Source of the DNA: Oscillibacter valericigenes
Lineage (GTDB): Bacteria; Bacillota; Clostridia; Oscillospirales; Oscillospiraceae
NCBI RefSeq assembly: GCF_016902445.1
Contig: NZ_JACSNX010000017.1
Coordinates: 1 to 56,294 of the forward strand
Direction: 5' to 3'
Length of the DNA stretch: 56,294 bases
The notes under the pieces are model-generated. The model ran no database searches, had not been told where the DNA came from, and saw only the letters and a list, made by a program, of their open reading frames with translations. Made by a program: the position numbers and the translations under genes. This document shows, piece by piece, positions 32,231 through 42,189 of this stretch. Numbering within the stretch: the first letter of the stretch is position 1; each line of letters starts with the position of its first letter.

Positions 32231-33730
32231 TCAGTCCAGGGGCTTCATCGTGGGGAAGAGGATGACCTCCCGGATGGTGTCGGAGTTGGTCAGCAGCATG
32301 ACGCAGCGGTCGATGCCGATGCCGAGGCCTCCCGTGGGCGGCAGGCCGTACTCCAGGGCGTTGATATAGTCCTCGTCCATCATGCCGGCCTCGCTGTCGC
32401 CCTTGGCCCGCAGCTCCACCTGCTTCTGGAAGCGCTGCTTCTGGTCGATGGGGTCGTTCAGCTCGGAGAAGGCATTGCCCATCTCGCTGCGGCAGATGAA
32501 CAGCTCGAACCGCTCCGTCAGGCGGGGGTCCTTGGGGGACCGCTTGGCCAGGGGGCTCACGTCCACCGGGTGCATGGTGATGAAGGTGGGCTGCACCAGC
32601 TTCTCCTCCACCTTCTGGTCAAAGGTCTCATACAGGGCGTTGCCCCAGGTGGGGTCCGCCGTCTCCGGCAGCTCCACACCAATGGCCTTGGCGGCGGCCA
32701 CCGCCTCCTCGTCAGAGGAGATGGCCATGAAGTCGATGCCGGTGTACTGCTTTACGGCCTCATGCATGGTCAGGCGGGGCCAGCCGGGGGTCAGGTCGAT
32801 CTGCTCCCCCTGCCACTCCAGCTGATAGGTGCCCAGGATCTTCTGGGCGGCGGAGGACAGCAGGTCCTCAAACAGGTCCATCATGCCGTTGAAGTCCGTG
32901 TAGGCTTGGTACAGCTCCACGGTGGTGAACTCCGGGTTGTGCTTGGGGTCCATGCCCTCGTTGCGGAAGATGCGGCCGATCTCGTACACCCGGTCCAGAC
33001 CGCCCACGATCAGCCGCTTCAGGGGCAGCTCCGTGGCGATGCGCATATACATATCGATGTCCAGGGTGTTGTGGTGGGTGATGAAGGGCCGGGCCGTGGC
33101 GCCGCCGGAGATGGTGTTCAGCACCGGCGTCTCCACCTCCATATAGCCCCGCCCGTCCAGGAAGTCCCGGACGTGCTTGATGAACCTGGACCGGATGATG
33201 AAGTTGCGCTTCACCTCCGGGTTCACGATCAGGTCCACATACCGCTGGCGGTACCGCAGCTCCCGGTCCTGCAGGCCATGGAACTTCTCCGGCAGGGGCA
33301 GCAGCGCCTTGCTCAGCAGGGTGATGTTCCTGGCCCGGACGCTCATCTCGCCCCGCTGGGTGCGGAACACCTCGCCCTCGACGCCCACGATGTCGCCGAT
33401 GTCGAACTTCTTGAACTTCTTGTAGACCGCCTCGTCCATCTCGTCCTGGCGGGCGTACAGCTGGATGCGGCCGTCCCGGTCCTGAAGGTCGCAGAAGCTG
33501 ACCTTGCCCATGCCCCGCTTGCTCATCAGGCGGCCGGCCACCTTCACGGCCTTGCCCTCCATCTCGTCAAAGTGCTCCTTGATCTGGGCGGAGGTGGCAT
33601 CCCAGTCGAACCGGGTCTCCTGGAAGGGATCCTCGCCCGCGGCCTGGAGGGCCGCCAGCTTCTCCCGCCGGACCCGGCGCTGCTCGCTGAGCTCCTGCTC
33701 CGGCTGCTGGGTCGTCTTCTGTTCAGACAT
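32231..33730 (-). CDS. lysS: Lysyl-tRNA synthetase, class II
   Basis: The 499-residue synthetase charges tRNA-Lys. The N-terminal OB-fold anticodon domain (about 60-160) is followed by the class II core with motif 2 (FRNEGMDPKHNPEFTTVELY) and motif 3 (GLGIGIDRCVMLLTNSDTIR) near the end. Length is normal for the family. It follows greA by 12 bases, the order seen in many Clostridia. Confidence 0.96.
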   Translation of the reverse strand: MSEQKTTQQPEQELSEQRRVRREKLAALQAAGEDPFQETRFDWDATSAQIKEHFDEMEGKAVKVAGRLMSKRGMGKVSFCDLQDRDGRIQLYARQDEMDEAVYKKFKKFDIGDIVGVEGEVFRTQRGEMSVRARNITLLSKALLPLPEKFHGLQDRELRYRQRYVDLIVNPEVKRNFIIRSRFIKHVRDFLDGRGYMEVETPVLNTISGGATARPFITHHNTLDIDMYMRIATELPLKRLIVGGLDRVYEIGRIFRNEGMDPKHNPEFTTVELYQAYTDFNGMMDLFEDLLSSAAQKILGTYQLEWQGEQIDLTPGWPRLTMHEAVKQYTGIDFMAISSDEEAVAAAKAIGVELPETADPTWGNALYETFDQKVEEKLVQPTFITMHPVDVSPLAKRSPKDPRLTERFELFICRSEMGNAFSELNDPIDQKQRFQKQVELRAKGDSEAGMMDEDYINALEYGLPPTGGLGIGIDRCVMLLTNSDTIREVILFPTMKPLD

Positions 33731-33742
33731 GTCCGCTCTCCT

Positions 33743-34216
33743 TTACCGCTCGATCTTCTGCACCGTGTAGACGATGGCGCCGCTGGGGGCCTCTACGGTA
33801 ACAGTGTCCCCCTCCTTGGCGCCGATCAGGGCCTTGCCGAAGGGAGACTCCTCGGAAATGATGCCGTTCATGGGATCAGACTCCTGGGAGCCCACGATCC
33901 GGTAGGCGGGCATGGTGTTGCCGTTCTTGTCCGCCACCGTCACCTTGCAGCCGATAGTCACCACATTGGTGGGGGCGTTGCTCTCGTCCACGATCACCAC
34001 ATGCTGCAGGATCTCCTCCAGCTCGGCAATGCGGGAGTACAGCTTGCCCTGCTCATTCTTGGCCTCGTCGTACTCGCTGTTCTCGCTCAGGTCGCCGAAG
34101 CCGCGGGCCACCTTAATCTGCTCCGCCACTTCATCGGACCGGGTGGTCTTCAGATAGTTCAGTTCCTCCTGCAGCTCCTGGGCGCGGGCTGCGCTCATCT
34201 TGTACTCTCTTTCCAT
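33743..34216 (-). CDS. greA: Transcription elongation factor GreA
   Basis: The 157-residue factor rescues backtracked RNA polymerase by stimulating transcript cleavage. The N-terminal coiled coil has the tip acidic pair in GDLSENSEYDEAKNEQ, and the C-terminal FKBP-like domain has the GKALIGAKEGDTVTVEAPSG block. The ATG at 34216 gives the usual N-terminus (MEREYKMS); a Met six codons later is an alternative. It heads the greA-lysS operon. Confidence 0.95.
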   Translation of the reverse strand: MEREYKMSAARAQELQEELNYLKTTRSDEVAEQIKVARGFGDLSENSEYDEAKNEQGKLYSRIAELEEILQHVVIVDESNAPTNVVTIGCKVTVADKNGNTMPAYRIVGSQESDPMNGIISEESPFGKALIGAKEGDTVTVEAPSGAIVYTVQKIER

Positions 34217-34297
34217 GTGGACTGTATCTCTCCTATCCTTCGGCAGGGCGGCATGGCCGCTCCTGCACATAATGATGCTATATTATCATAGAGTAGT

Positions 34298-34326
34298 ATT
34301 ATAGTGTGTCGATCCCCGAATGTCAA
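34298..34326 (-). promoter_or_regulatory. Promoter of greA-lysS
   Basis: Minus-strand TTGACA and TATAAT are both perfect and 17 bp apart. The leader is about 75 nt. Confidence 0.9.
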
Positions 34327-34379
34327 GCGCCGTCCTCCGCTCCCGGATAAATTTCCGGAGGCGGCGGCTCCGGCGGGCC

Positions 34380-35129
34380 TCATCCTCCCGCGGGGCTGCC
34401 CACCGTGATCTGCCCGGGCCGCAGGATGCCGCCCTCCACCATGGCCGCCAGCAGCTGCGGCCGGCTGCAGCCAGCGGGCATCTGGTCCTCCAGTGCCGGC
34501 GGCAGCAGCAGGGGCGGCAGCGCCGCCGTCTCGTCGTACAGGGGCAGGACCACCGGGTTTTTCCGCCGCAGGTCCGTCCGGGGGGCAAACAGGATCAGCA
34601 CGTCAGCCTCCTCCAGCTGCGCCCGGGACGGGACGGTCAGCAGGGAGACGCCGTACTCCCGCCGCAGCTGATTCGCCAGGGCCTCGGCGCCGTAGGGCAC
34701 ATCCACCCATACATAGCGATGCCCCAGGGCCAGCTCCGTCACGGTCCGCACCAGCTCTCCGGAGAGCTGGTCCCCCGCCACCGCCACCCGAGCGCTGCCA
34801 GGAAGGCCGCGGGCCGCCATGCCCGCCCGGGCCAGGTCCGCCGCCAGAGCACGCCGCAGGGGCACGGTGGCCACCGGCGTCACGCCGCCCTTCTCCAGCT
34901 GCTTCCCATAGGTGAACGCCTCCGGCACTACCAGCCGGCCGGTGCCGGCCTTCCGCAGCCGTCTGGCGGCGGTCAGCACCCGCCGCCGCACCACAGCCTC
35001 CGGTGTCCGGGGGCCCTTTGCTACCGCCGCCCAGGCCACCCGCATGTGGAACAGGCTCCGCATCTCCACTGTCACGCTCTTTTGTCGAATTCCCCCGGCA
35101 GGCGGGGTCCAGGTCAGCACACCGATCAT
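34380..35129 (-). CDS. Conserved-looking protein of unknown function
   Basis: I do not recognise this 249-residue protein. It is soluble, without a signal peptide or membrane helix, and rich in Arg, Ala, Leu and Pro. It begins MIGVLTWTPPAGG. Strand-like segments alternate with helices: RLVVPEAFTYG, ARVAVAGDQLSGELVRTV, HRYVWVDVPYGAEAL, VSLLTVPS and ADVLILFAPR. The alternation suggests an alpha/beta fold, perhaps two Rossmann-like halves. It lies between greA's promoter and the terminator of the M23-ftsX-ftsE operon, and may receive read-through from the latter. No clear promoter or ribosome site was seen. Confidence 0.6.
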   Translation of the reverse strand: MIGVLTWTPPAGGIRQKSVTVEMRSLFHMRVAWAAVAKGPRTPEAVVRRRVLTAARRLRKAGTGRLVVPEAFTYGKQLEKGGVTPVATVPLRRALAADLARAGMAARGLPGSARVAVAGDQLSGELVRTVTELALGHRYVWVDVPYGAEALANQLRREYGVSLLTVPSRAQLEEADVLILFAPRTDLRRKNPVVLPLYDETAALPPLLLPPALEDQMPAGCSRPQLLAAMVEGGILRPGQITVGSPAGG

Positions 35130-35136
35130 AAAATCA

Positions 35137-35163
35137 CTCCCGCCCCATCCTACGGGGCGGGAG
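35137..35163 (-). terminator. Terminator after the M23 peptidase gene
   Basis: A 10-bp stem (35137-35146 with 35154-35163) is followed on the minus strand by TGATTTTATG, which runs into the start codon of the next gene. Confidence 0.75.
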
Positions 35164-35180
35164 CGGTTTTTATGTTTCCA

Positions 35181-36428
35181 TTAAGCGGAAGAAGAGAGGG
35201 TGTAACCCGTCAGATAGCCCATCTTGGGCTCCGCACCGTCGTTCAGCGGATTCACCCGGACGCCGTTTTCCGTCACCTCAAAGTGCAGATGCGGTCCGGT
35301 GGAGTTGCCGGTGGAGCCGGTGATGCCGATCACATCTCCCTGGTTCACATACTGGCCCACTTCCACCTTCCGGCTGGACATATGGGCGTACAGCGTGGTG
35401 TTTCCGCTGCCGTGGGAGATGACCACGTAGTTTCCATAGGAACTGCTGTACTGGGACACGATGACCGTACCCGACTTGGAGGCATAGATGGGACTGGTGT
35501 AGCCCACCCGGCCGATATCCGTGCCCTTGTGGTTGGTGGAGCCGATGCCGCCTGGAGACGCCCGGCCGCCCACGGTGGAGGTGATGTACCGGCTGTCCAC
35601 CGGCCAGATGTACCCGCCGGGGTTGGACTCCGTAGACTGGCCGTTGGCCGCCTGCTGGGCCACCAGCTGGTCGCTGAGGCGCTGGGCCTCTGCCCACAGG
35701 GCGTCCTGCTCCGCCTCCAGATCCGCCAGGGCGGACTCTGTCTCGCTCTCGTTGGCGGACAGCTGCTGGATGACCGCATTGGCCTCACTGCGCTGGGTGT
35801 TCAGTTCGCTCTGCTTGCTGACCAGTTCCGCCTTGGCGGCCTCGCTCTCGGTCTTGCTGGTCTCCAGAGTGGTCTTTTTCTCCTCGATCTCCGTCTGCAG
35901 GGCCTTCAGATCGTCGATGATGCCCTGATCGTACTTCATAATCTCATTGATGGCGTCCAGACGCCCCAGCAGATCCGTGAAGCTGCTGGCCCGGAACAGC
36001 ACTGCCCAGTAGCTGACCTCGTCCTGCTTCTCCATCTCCCGGACCCGGCTGCAGAACAGCTCGTACTGGGCCTCCTCCTGTTCCTCGGCCTCCGCCAATT
36101 CTGCCTCCGTCTGGGTGATGAGGGCGGTGTACTGGTCGATCTGCGCCTGTGTATTGGCGATCTGGGCCTCGGTATTGGCGATCTGCTGATCCAGCAGCTG
36201 CTTGCGGGCCACCGCCTGGCTCTTGTCATCTGCCAGCTCGTCCAGCTTTGCCTGGAGCTCTTCTTTCTCTGCGTCCAGGCTGTTGGCCTCGTCCTTCAGC
36301 TCGTTCACGTCTGCCCAGGTGACGGCCGCCGCCGGGGCCAGGCTGGCGCCTGTCATGGCCAGCACCAGTGCCGCTGCAAACACAGCGCGGCAGAGGCGGC
36401 GGAATCCCTTGCCTGTTCTTTTTTTCAT
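35181..36428 (-). CDS. Coiled-coil M23 peptidase (EnvC/CwlO-like murein hydrolase or activator)
   Basis: The 415-residue exported protein has a signal peptide (basic start, hydrophobic 12-33, AAA cleavage region), two long coiled coils (about 40-130 and 165-265) and a LytM/M23 domain at the C-terminus. The zinc motifs NHKGTDIG and GPHLHFEV are both present, so the peptidase may be active. Its place right after ftsX strongly suggests it is the partner that FtsEX moves through ATP hydrolysis to control wall cutting, like EnvC, RipC or CwlO. The ATG at 36428 follows GAGGTGA; a GTG three codons earlier is open. Confidence 0.9.
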   Translation of the reverse strand: MKKRTGKGFRRLCRAVFAAALVLAMTGASLAPAAAVTWADVNELKDEANSLDAEKEELQAKLDELADDKSQAVARKQLLDQQIANTEAQIANTQAQIDQYTALITQTEAELAEAEEQEEAQYELFCSRVREMEKQDEVSYWAVLFRASSFTDLLGRLDAINEIMKYDQGIIDDLKALQTEIEEKKTTLETSKTESEAAKAELVSKQSELNTQRSEANAVIQQLSANESETESALADLEAEQDALWAEAQRLSDQLVAQQAANGQSTESNPGGYIWPVDSRYITSTVGGRASPGGIGSTNHKGTDIGRVGYTSPIYASKSGTVIVSQYSSSYGNYVVISHGSGNTTLYAHMSSRKVEVGQYVNQGDVIGITGSTGNSTGPHLHFEVTENGVRVNPLNDGAEPKMGYLTGYTLSSSA

Positions 36429-36438
36429 CGCCTTCACC

Positions 36439-37329
36439 TCACACCTGCAGGAATTTCCGAATGGCGGAGAGGCTGCCTCCCACGCCGATGATGATGCCTG
36501 CCAGGGCGAACACCGCCGCCACCGGCGCCCACAGCTCCGAGAAGGGAAGCACCCGGATCAGCTGCAGCGTGTCATTGCTGTCCACGCCCCGGGCCACTGC
36601 CGCGTACAGCGCCCACTGGAGGAAGAACGCGATCACCGCGCCCAGCAGGCCCAGCATGAACCCCTCGTACACAAAGGGCCAGCGGATGAAGCCGTTGGTG
36701 GCGCCCACCATCCGCATGATGGCGATCTCCTCCCGCCGGTCAAAGGTGGTGAGCTTGATGGTGTTGGAGATGATGAACACCGAAACCACGAACAAAATGG
36801 CGATCAGCGCCACGCACACCACCGTGGCCACGTTCCGCACGGTGACGAAGCCCCCGGCGATCTCCTCATAGTGGCTGACGTCGGAGATCCCGGTGAGGGC
36901 CTGCACCGCCTCCACGGTCTCGCTCTGCTCCTCCAGATCCACCAGCTTGATGGCGTACCGGTCCTCCAGGATCTCCGGGTCCAGGTCCTGAATCAGCTCC
37001 TCGTCCGGATACTGGGCCTTGAAGTCCTCCATGGCCTCTTCTTTTGAGATGAAGGTGACAGAGGCCACATTGGGTATGGCCTCCAGCCTGGACTGGAGGG
37101 CCCGGGCCTGGGCATCGGTGTAGCTGTCGTCCACATAGGCCAGGATCTCGTTTTCCTGCTCCAGATTTTTCAAAAGCTCATTGGCATTCACCGCCACCAG
37201 GGTAAAGGTCCCCATGATCAGAAGGCAGGCCACGGTGATGCCGATGGCGGCAAAGGACATGAACCCGTGGCTGAACATGTTGCTGAGGCCCTCGTGGAAA
37301 AAATAGCGGAAATCGTGATGTTTAGCCAT
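36439..37329 (-). CDS. ftsX: Cell division ABC permease FtsX
   Basis: The 296-residue membrane protein has four helices (about 20-42, 165-190, 225-245 and 265-285) and an extracellular loop between the first two. The block TFDRREEIAIMRMVGATNGFI is the usual FtsX signature. With FtsE it forms a complex that regulates peptidoglycan hydrolases from inside. The ATG at 37329 follows GGGAGGACG and overlaps the ftsE stop by 8 bases. Confidence 0.94.
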   Translation of the reverse strand: MAKHHDFRYFFHEGLSNMFSHGFMSFAAIGITVACLLIMGTFTLVAVNANELLKNLEQENEILAYVDDSYTDAQARALQSRLEAIPNVASVTFISKEEAMEDFKAQYPDEELIQDLDPEILEDRYAIKLVDLEEQSETVEAVQALTGISDVSHYEEIAGGFVTVRNVATVVCVALIAILFVVSVFIISNTIKLTTFDRREEIAIMRMVGATNGFIRWPFVYEGFMLGLLGAVIAFFLQWALYAAVARGVDSNDTLQLIRVLPFSELWAPVAAVFALAGIIIGVGGSLSAIRKFLQV

Positions 37330-38014
37330 GGATGCGTCCTCCCACATAGCCGCCCACGCTGTCGTTGATGACGTGGCCGGAATCGATGGTGACCACCCGC
37401 TTGCCGAAGCGGTCCACCAGATCCTTCTCGTGGGTCACCACCACCACGGTGGTGCCCAGCTCGTTGATCTTCACCAGCAGGCTCATCAGCTCCAGGGACC
37501 GCTCCGGGTCCAGGTTTCCGGTGGGCTCATCGGCGATGATGGTATTGGGATTGTTCACCAGAGCCCGGGCAATGGCCACCCGCTGCTGCTCGCCGCCGGA
37601 GAGCTCCGTGGGATAGCTGCCTGCCTTCTCCGCCAGGCCCACCAGCTCCAGCACATAGGGGATGCGCTTGCGGATCTCCTTGGGGCTGGCGCCCACGGCC
37701 CGCATGACGAAGGCCAGATTGTCATAGACCGTCTTTTTTTCGATCAGCCGGAAGTCCTGGAAAATGACCCCCAGTGTGCGGCGCATCAGGGGGATCTGCT
37801 TTTCCGAGATATTGCTGACGGAAAAGCCGTTGATCATGATGCGCCCGGCGCAGGGCTCCACCTCGCCGGTCAGCAGCTTGATGATGGTGGACTTTCCGGA
37901 CCCGGAGGGGCCCACCAGAAACACGAACTCCCCGTCCTCAATGGTCAGGGAGATCCCCTTGATGGCGCGGGTCCCGTTATCGTATTCCATCTCGACGTCT
38001 TTTAATCGAATCAT
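37322..38014 (-). CDS. ftsE: Cell division ATP-binding protein FtsE
   Basis: The 230-residue ABC ATPase has Walker A GPSGSGKST at 35-43, the signature LSGGEQQR near 138, Walker B IIADEPTGNLD near 158-168 and the H-loop VVTHEKDLV. It partners with FtsX. It is first in the ftsE-ftsX-M23 operon and has a good promoter upstream. Confidence 0.95.
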   Translation of the reverse strand: MIRLKDVEMEYDNGTRAIKGISLTIEDGEFVFLVGPSGSGKSTIIKLLTGEVEPCAGRIMINGFSVSNISEKQIPLMRRTLGVIFQDFRLIEKKTVYDNLAFVMRAVGASPKEIRKRIPYVLELVGLAEKAGSYPTELSGGEQQRVAIARALVNNPNTIIADEPTGNLDPERSLELMSLLVKINELGTTVVVVTHEKDLVDRFGKRVVTIDSGHVINDSVGGYVGGRIHG

Positions 38015-38110
38015 GTCTGTACCTCGTGATCCAGCAATACTTCTATCCTATACACGCCGGGCACAGGGAAATCGTTCCCCGCCAGTCGACATAATGTAAG
38101 AGCTTTTTTC

Positions 38111-38139
38111 ATTATATCTGGTTTTCCGCCGCAATGCAA
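38111..38139 (-). promoter_or_regulatory. Promoter of ftsE-ftsX-M23
   Basis: Minus-strand TTGCAT and TATAAT are 17 bp apart. The leader is about 90 nt and carries no recognised element. Confidence 0.78.
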
Positions 38140-38210
38140 CCGCCTTTTTGAAATCTTCCCCGGCTCATTCCAAATTCCGTCCTGCGCCGTGCTGTCTCCG
38201 CCGGGCACAG

Positions 38211-38243
38211 AAAAAGCCCCGGCCGGGCAATCCCGGCCGGGGC
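38211..38243 (-). terminator. Terminator of the CdaR-like gene
   Basis: A perfect 12-bp GC stem with a 4-base loop (38216-38227 with 38232-38243) is followed on the minus strand by TTTTTC. Confidence 0.95.
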
Positions 38244-38261
38244 CTCTGGAACACGATGGAT

Positions 38262-39353
38262 TCAGGAGTCGATCCCCCGGGAGGTCAGGTACTTCTTGAC
38301 CATCAGGGCCACCTTGAAGGTGATGGCATCATCGAACTCCCGCAGGTCCAGACCCGTCAGCTTCTTGATCTTCTCCAGCCGGTACACCAGGGTGTTCCGG
38401 TGAACGAACAGCTTCCGGGCGGTCTCGGACACGTTCAGGTTGTTCTCAAAGAACTTGTGGATGGTGAACAGCGTCTCCTTGTCCAGGGCGTCGATGGGGT
38501 TCTTCTTGAAGACTTCCTGCAGGAACATCTCGCACAGCGTGGTGGGCAGCTGATAGATCAGCCGGCCGATGCCCAGGTTCTCGTAGTTGATGACGTACTT
38601 CTCCGTATCGAAGACCTTGCCCACCTCGATGGCGATCTGGGCCTCCTTATAGCTCTTGGCCAGGTCCCGCAGGTGGGTGGCCACCGTGCCGATGCCCACC
38701 ACCACCGTGGGCTCGCCGCCGGAGCGCAGTGCCTCCTCGATGGTGGAGGCGATCTTGTTCAGGTCCTTGATGCCGGTCCCCTCCGGCATCTGCCGGATCA
38801 GGACCACATCCCCCTCGCCGATGCTGAGGACAAAGTCGTTCTGCCGGTCCGGGAACAGGGACTGGATCACGTCCGTGGGGACGGACTCTCCCTTCTTCAG
38901 GGTGCGGACCACGAACACGCCCCGGGGCACGTCCGCCACCACCCGCAGCTCCTTGGCCCGCACATAGATGTCCCCCAGCATGATGTTGTCGGAGATGATG
39001 TCCTTGATAAAGGACCCCCGGTCATGTTTTTCCTCATAATAGGCCTTGGCCGCGTTCAGCGCCACAGTGGCCATGGCGCAGACCGTCCGGCTGATCTCGT
39101 TGTCCCCGAAGGCAAAGGCTGCATAGTCAAACTGCGCGCCCCAGCCGTTCAGCGCCTTGAAGGTCTTGCCGTCCGATGCCACGATGGCGCCGCCGGCGGC
39201 ATTGATGACCGGAACATGCTCCGCCCACCGCTGGCCGATCATCGCCAGTTCGCTGCAGGCGATCACGATGCCCTCGCCGTCAATGACACCCACCGTCCGG
39301 TCCGTATTTTCCTTGAGCTGCAGCACCACATTTTGAAAAATTCTTCCAGACAT
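38262..39353 (-). CDS. CdaR/PucR-family transcriptional regulator
   Basis: The 363-residue protein has an N-terminal sensory region (RTVGVIDGEGIVIACSELAMIG, sugar-diacid-recognition style), a middle GGDEF-like domain without catalytic residues (about 175-265) and a C-terminal PucR HTH (TLFTIHKFFENNLNVSETAR and LFVHRNTLVYRLEKI). CdaR proteins activate sugar-diacid catabolism; PucR relatives control purine use. It has no catabolic neighbour, so its targets are elsewhere. The ATG at 39353 follows GAGGAGGAG. Its promoter carries a palindrome that could be its own operator. Confidence 0.87.
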   Translation of the reverse strand: MSGRIFQNVVLQLKENTDRTVGVIDGEGIVIACSELAMIGQRWAEHVPVINAAGGAIVASDGKTFKALNGWGAQFDYAAFAFGDNEISRTVCAMATVALNAAKAYYEEKHDRGSFIKDIISDNIMLGDIYVRAKELRVVADVPRGVFVVRTLKKGESVPTDVIQSLFPDRQNDFVLSIGEGDVVLIRQMPEGTGIKDLNKIASTIEEALRSGGEPTVVVGIGTVATHLRDLAKSYKEAQIAIEVGKVFDTEKYVINYENLGIGRLIYQLPTTLCEMFLQEVFKKNPIDALDKETLFTIHKFFENNLNVSETARKLFVHRNTLVYRLEKIKKLTGLDLREFDDAITFKVALMVKKYLTSRGIDS

Positions 39354-39412
39354 GGTCGTTCTCCTCCTCAAATATCACGCGTGGGGGCGTTGTGCAAATT
39401 GTCAATGGCTAT

Positions 39413-39441
39413 ATTATATCGTCAAATTTGACAAAATGCAA
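39413..39441 (-). promoter_or_regulatory. Promoter of the CdaR-like gene with palindromic site
   Basis: Minus-strand TTGCAT and TATAAT are 17 bp apart. The perfect 12-bp palindrome GTCAAATTTGAC (39421-39432) fills most of the spacer. Confidence 0.78.
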
Positions 39442-39470
39442 GATGTTTTTTCTTTTTTCAACAAAAAACA

Positions 39471-39493
39471 TCTGCCTTTTTTGGGCAACATTT
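39471..39493 (-). terminator. Possible weak terminator of rsuA
   Basis: On the minus strand a short stem (TTGCC with GGCAG) around an A-rich loop is followed by six T. The stem is weak; no better terminator follows rsuA. Confidence 0.4.
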
Positions 39494-39512
39494 GAGTTTT
39501 CTGCCCCGATTA

Positions 39513-40235
39513 TCAGAAATTCCGCAGTTCCTCCAGCTCTGTTTCCGTCAAATATCGGTACTCTCCCGGGGCAAGGGTTGGATCTAGCGTCAAATTGCCC
39601 ATTTTGACCCGCTTGAGGTAGCGGACCGGCGCACCCCTGGCCGCCAGCATCCGTTTCACCTGGTGGAATTTGCCCTCCCGGAGCGTCACCAGCACCTCGC
39701 TGCCCGCAGGTCCGGCGGAGAGGACCTCCAGCCCCGCAGGCTGGCACACCAGCCCGTCTCCCAGGGTCATGCCCGCGGCAAAGGCCCTGGAATCCTCCTC
39801 GTCCAGCGTCCCGTCTGTACGGGCATAGTAGACCTTGTCCACATGGTGCCGGGGAGACAGCAGGTCATGGGCCAGGCCCCCCTCATTGGTCAGCAGCAGC
39901 AGGCCCTCGGTATCCTTATCCAGCCGGCCCACCGGGAACAGGCCCTGGCGCCGGAGTTCCGGCGCCAGCAGATCCAGCACGGTCTCCCCGCGGCCGTCCT
40001 CCGTGGCAGACAGCACCCCGGCGGGCTTGTGGAGCATCAGCCAGGTAAAACGGCGGTAGCACAGCCGCTCCCCGTTCACAAGGATCTCCGCGGACTCCGG
40101 GTCCACCTTGTCCTCCGGCGCCCGGGCGGGCACGCCGTCCACCAGGACCCGGCCCTGCCGGATCAGCTGCCGGACCTCCCGCCGGGAGTACCGGCCCCCT
40201 GCGGCGATGATCTTATCCAGCCGCGCTTTCTCCAT
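39513..40235 (-). CDS. rRNA pseudouridine synthase, RsuA/RluB family
   Basis: The 240-residue protein has an N-terminal S4 domain (1-55: RLDKIIAAGGRYSRREVRQL) and the TruA-like core with catalytic D106 in GRLDKDTEGLLLLTNEG. The HQVKRM block near residue 192 is typical. RsuA modifies U516 of 16S rRNA; RluB/E/F relatives modify 23S rRNA. The short, single-S4 layout favours RsuA, but the target is inferred. No strong promoter was seen before it. Confidence 0.88.
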   Translation of the reverse strand: MEKARLDKIIAAGGRYSRREVRQLIRQGRVLVDGVPARAPEDKVDPESAEILVNGERLCYRRFTWLMLHKPAGVLSATEDGRGETVLDLLAPELRRQGLFPVGRLDKDTEGLLLLTNEGGLAHDLLSPRHHVDKVYYARTDGTLDEEDSRAFAAGMTLGDGLVCQPAGLEVLSAGPAGSEVLVTLREGKFHQVKRMLAARGAPVRYLKRVKMGNLTLDPTLAPGEYRYLTETELEELRNF

Positions 40236-40322
40236 ATCGTTCCCTCCGCCTGCGATTTCTTCTGCTCTATCCTATCATAAATCCGGAAAAAAATGAATAG
40301 GAAGATGCAGGAGGGATTTGAT

Positions 40323-40796
40323 ATGCTGATCTGGACCGCACGGATTTCCAAAAAGACAAAGGCCGTACTGGCCGTGATCCTGGCCGGCATTCTGCTTGCT
40401 GCTGTGATCCTGCTGGCCGGGCGCTCCGGTGCAGGCGGCACGGCTTCGGAATGGCGGCTTGCCACCAACACGGACCGCGTCGCCTATCTGGAATCTCTGG
40501 GCTGGCAGGTGGAGGAGGAGCCGGTGGAGACGCTGCAGTTCCTGCTGCCGGAAAAGCTGGAGGAGCCCTATCTCACCTACAACGAACTGCAGGATTCCCA
40601 AGGCTTCGACCTCTCCGGCTGCTGTGGGAAGCAGGTGGCCCGCTACACCTATACCGTTATCAACTATCCCGGGCGGCCGGAGGGGGTGCAGGCCAATCTC
40701 TATGTCTGCGAGGAGCAGCCGGTGGCCGGCGACATCCTCTGCGCCGGAGCCGACGGGTTCCAGGACACTCTGGTCTATCCGGACCAGGAGGAATGA
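40323..40796 (+). CDS. DUF4830 domain-containing membrane-anchored protein
   Basis: The 157-residue protein has a short basic cytosolic start, one membrane helix (about 13-32) and an extracellular domain with NTDRVAYLESLGWQVEEEPVE, LLPEKLEEPYLTYNELQ and GCCGKQV-RYTY. This matches DUF4830, small proteins common in Clostridia with unknown role. The ATG at 40323 follows GCAGGAGGGATTTGAT; the ATG at 40293 has no site. It stands alone on the plus strand and converges on tuf. Confidence 0.8.
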   Translation: MLIWTARISKKTKAVLAVILAGILLAAVILLAGRSGAGGTASEWRLATNTDRVAYLESLGWQVEEEPVETLQFLLPEKLEEPYLTYNELQDSQGFDLSGCCGKQVARYTYTVINYPGRPEGVQANLYVCEEQPVAGDILCAGADGFQDTLVYPDQEE

Positions 40797-40830
40797 GCCC
40801 CTCCCGGACGCGGGGCCGCCGGCCGGAGCG

Positions 40831-40865
40831 AAAAAAAGGACTGCCGCAGTGCGGCAGTCCTTTTC
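40831..40865. terminator. Bidirectional terminator (DUF4830 gene / tuf)
   Basis: A 10-bp stem (40838-40847 with 40851-40860) is flanked by seven A and four T, with both genes ending into it. Confidence 0.92.
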
Positions 40866-40879
40866 GCTTATGAGAACGA

Positions 40880-42085
<1,206 letters not shown>

Positions 42086-42189
42086 TTGAAAATCCTCCTG
42101 TCAATTTTCAAAATCTGTTGTTGCAATGCGAATTTTCTCAGCATTGCTTATTTTACAGTATTATGCAGGGAAAATCAATCCCTTTTTCC

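Noticed and set aside
38011..38208. 65-residue minus-strand frame upstream of ftsE
   Set aside because: It overlaps the ftsE promoter, lacks a ribosome site and has no recognisable protein pattern.
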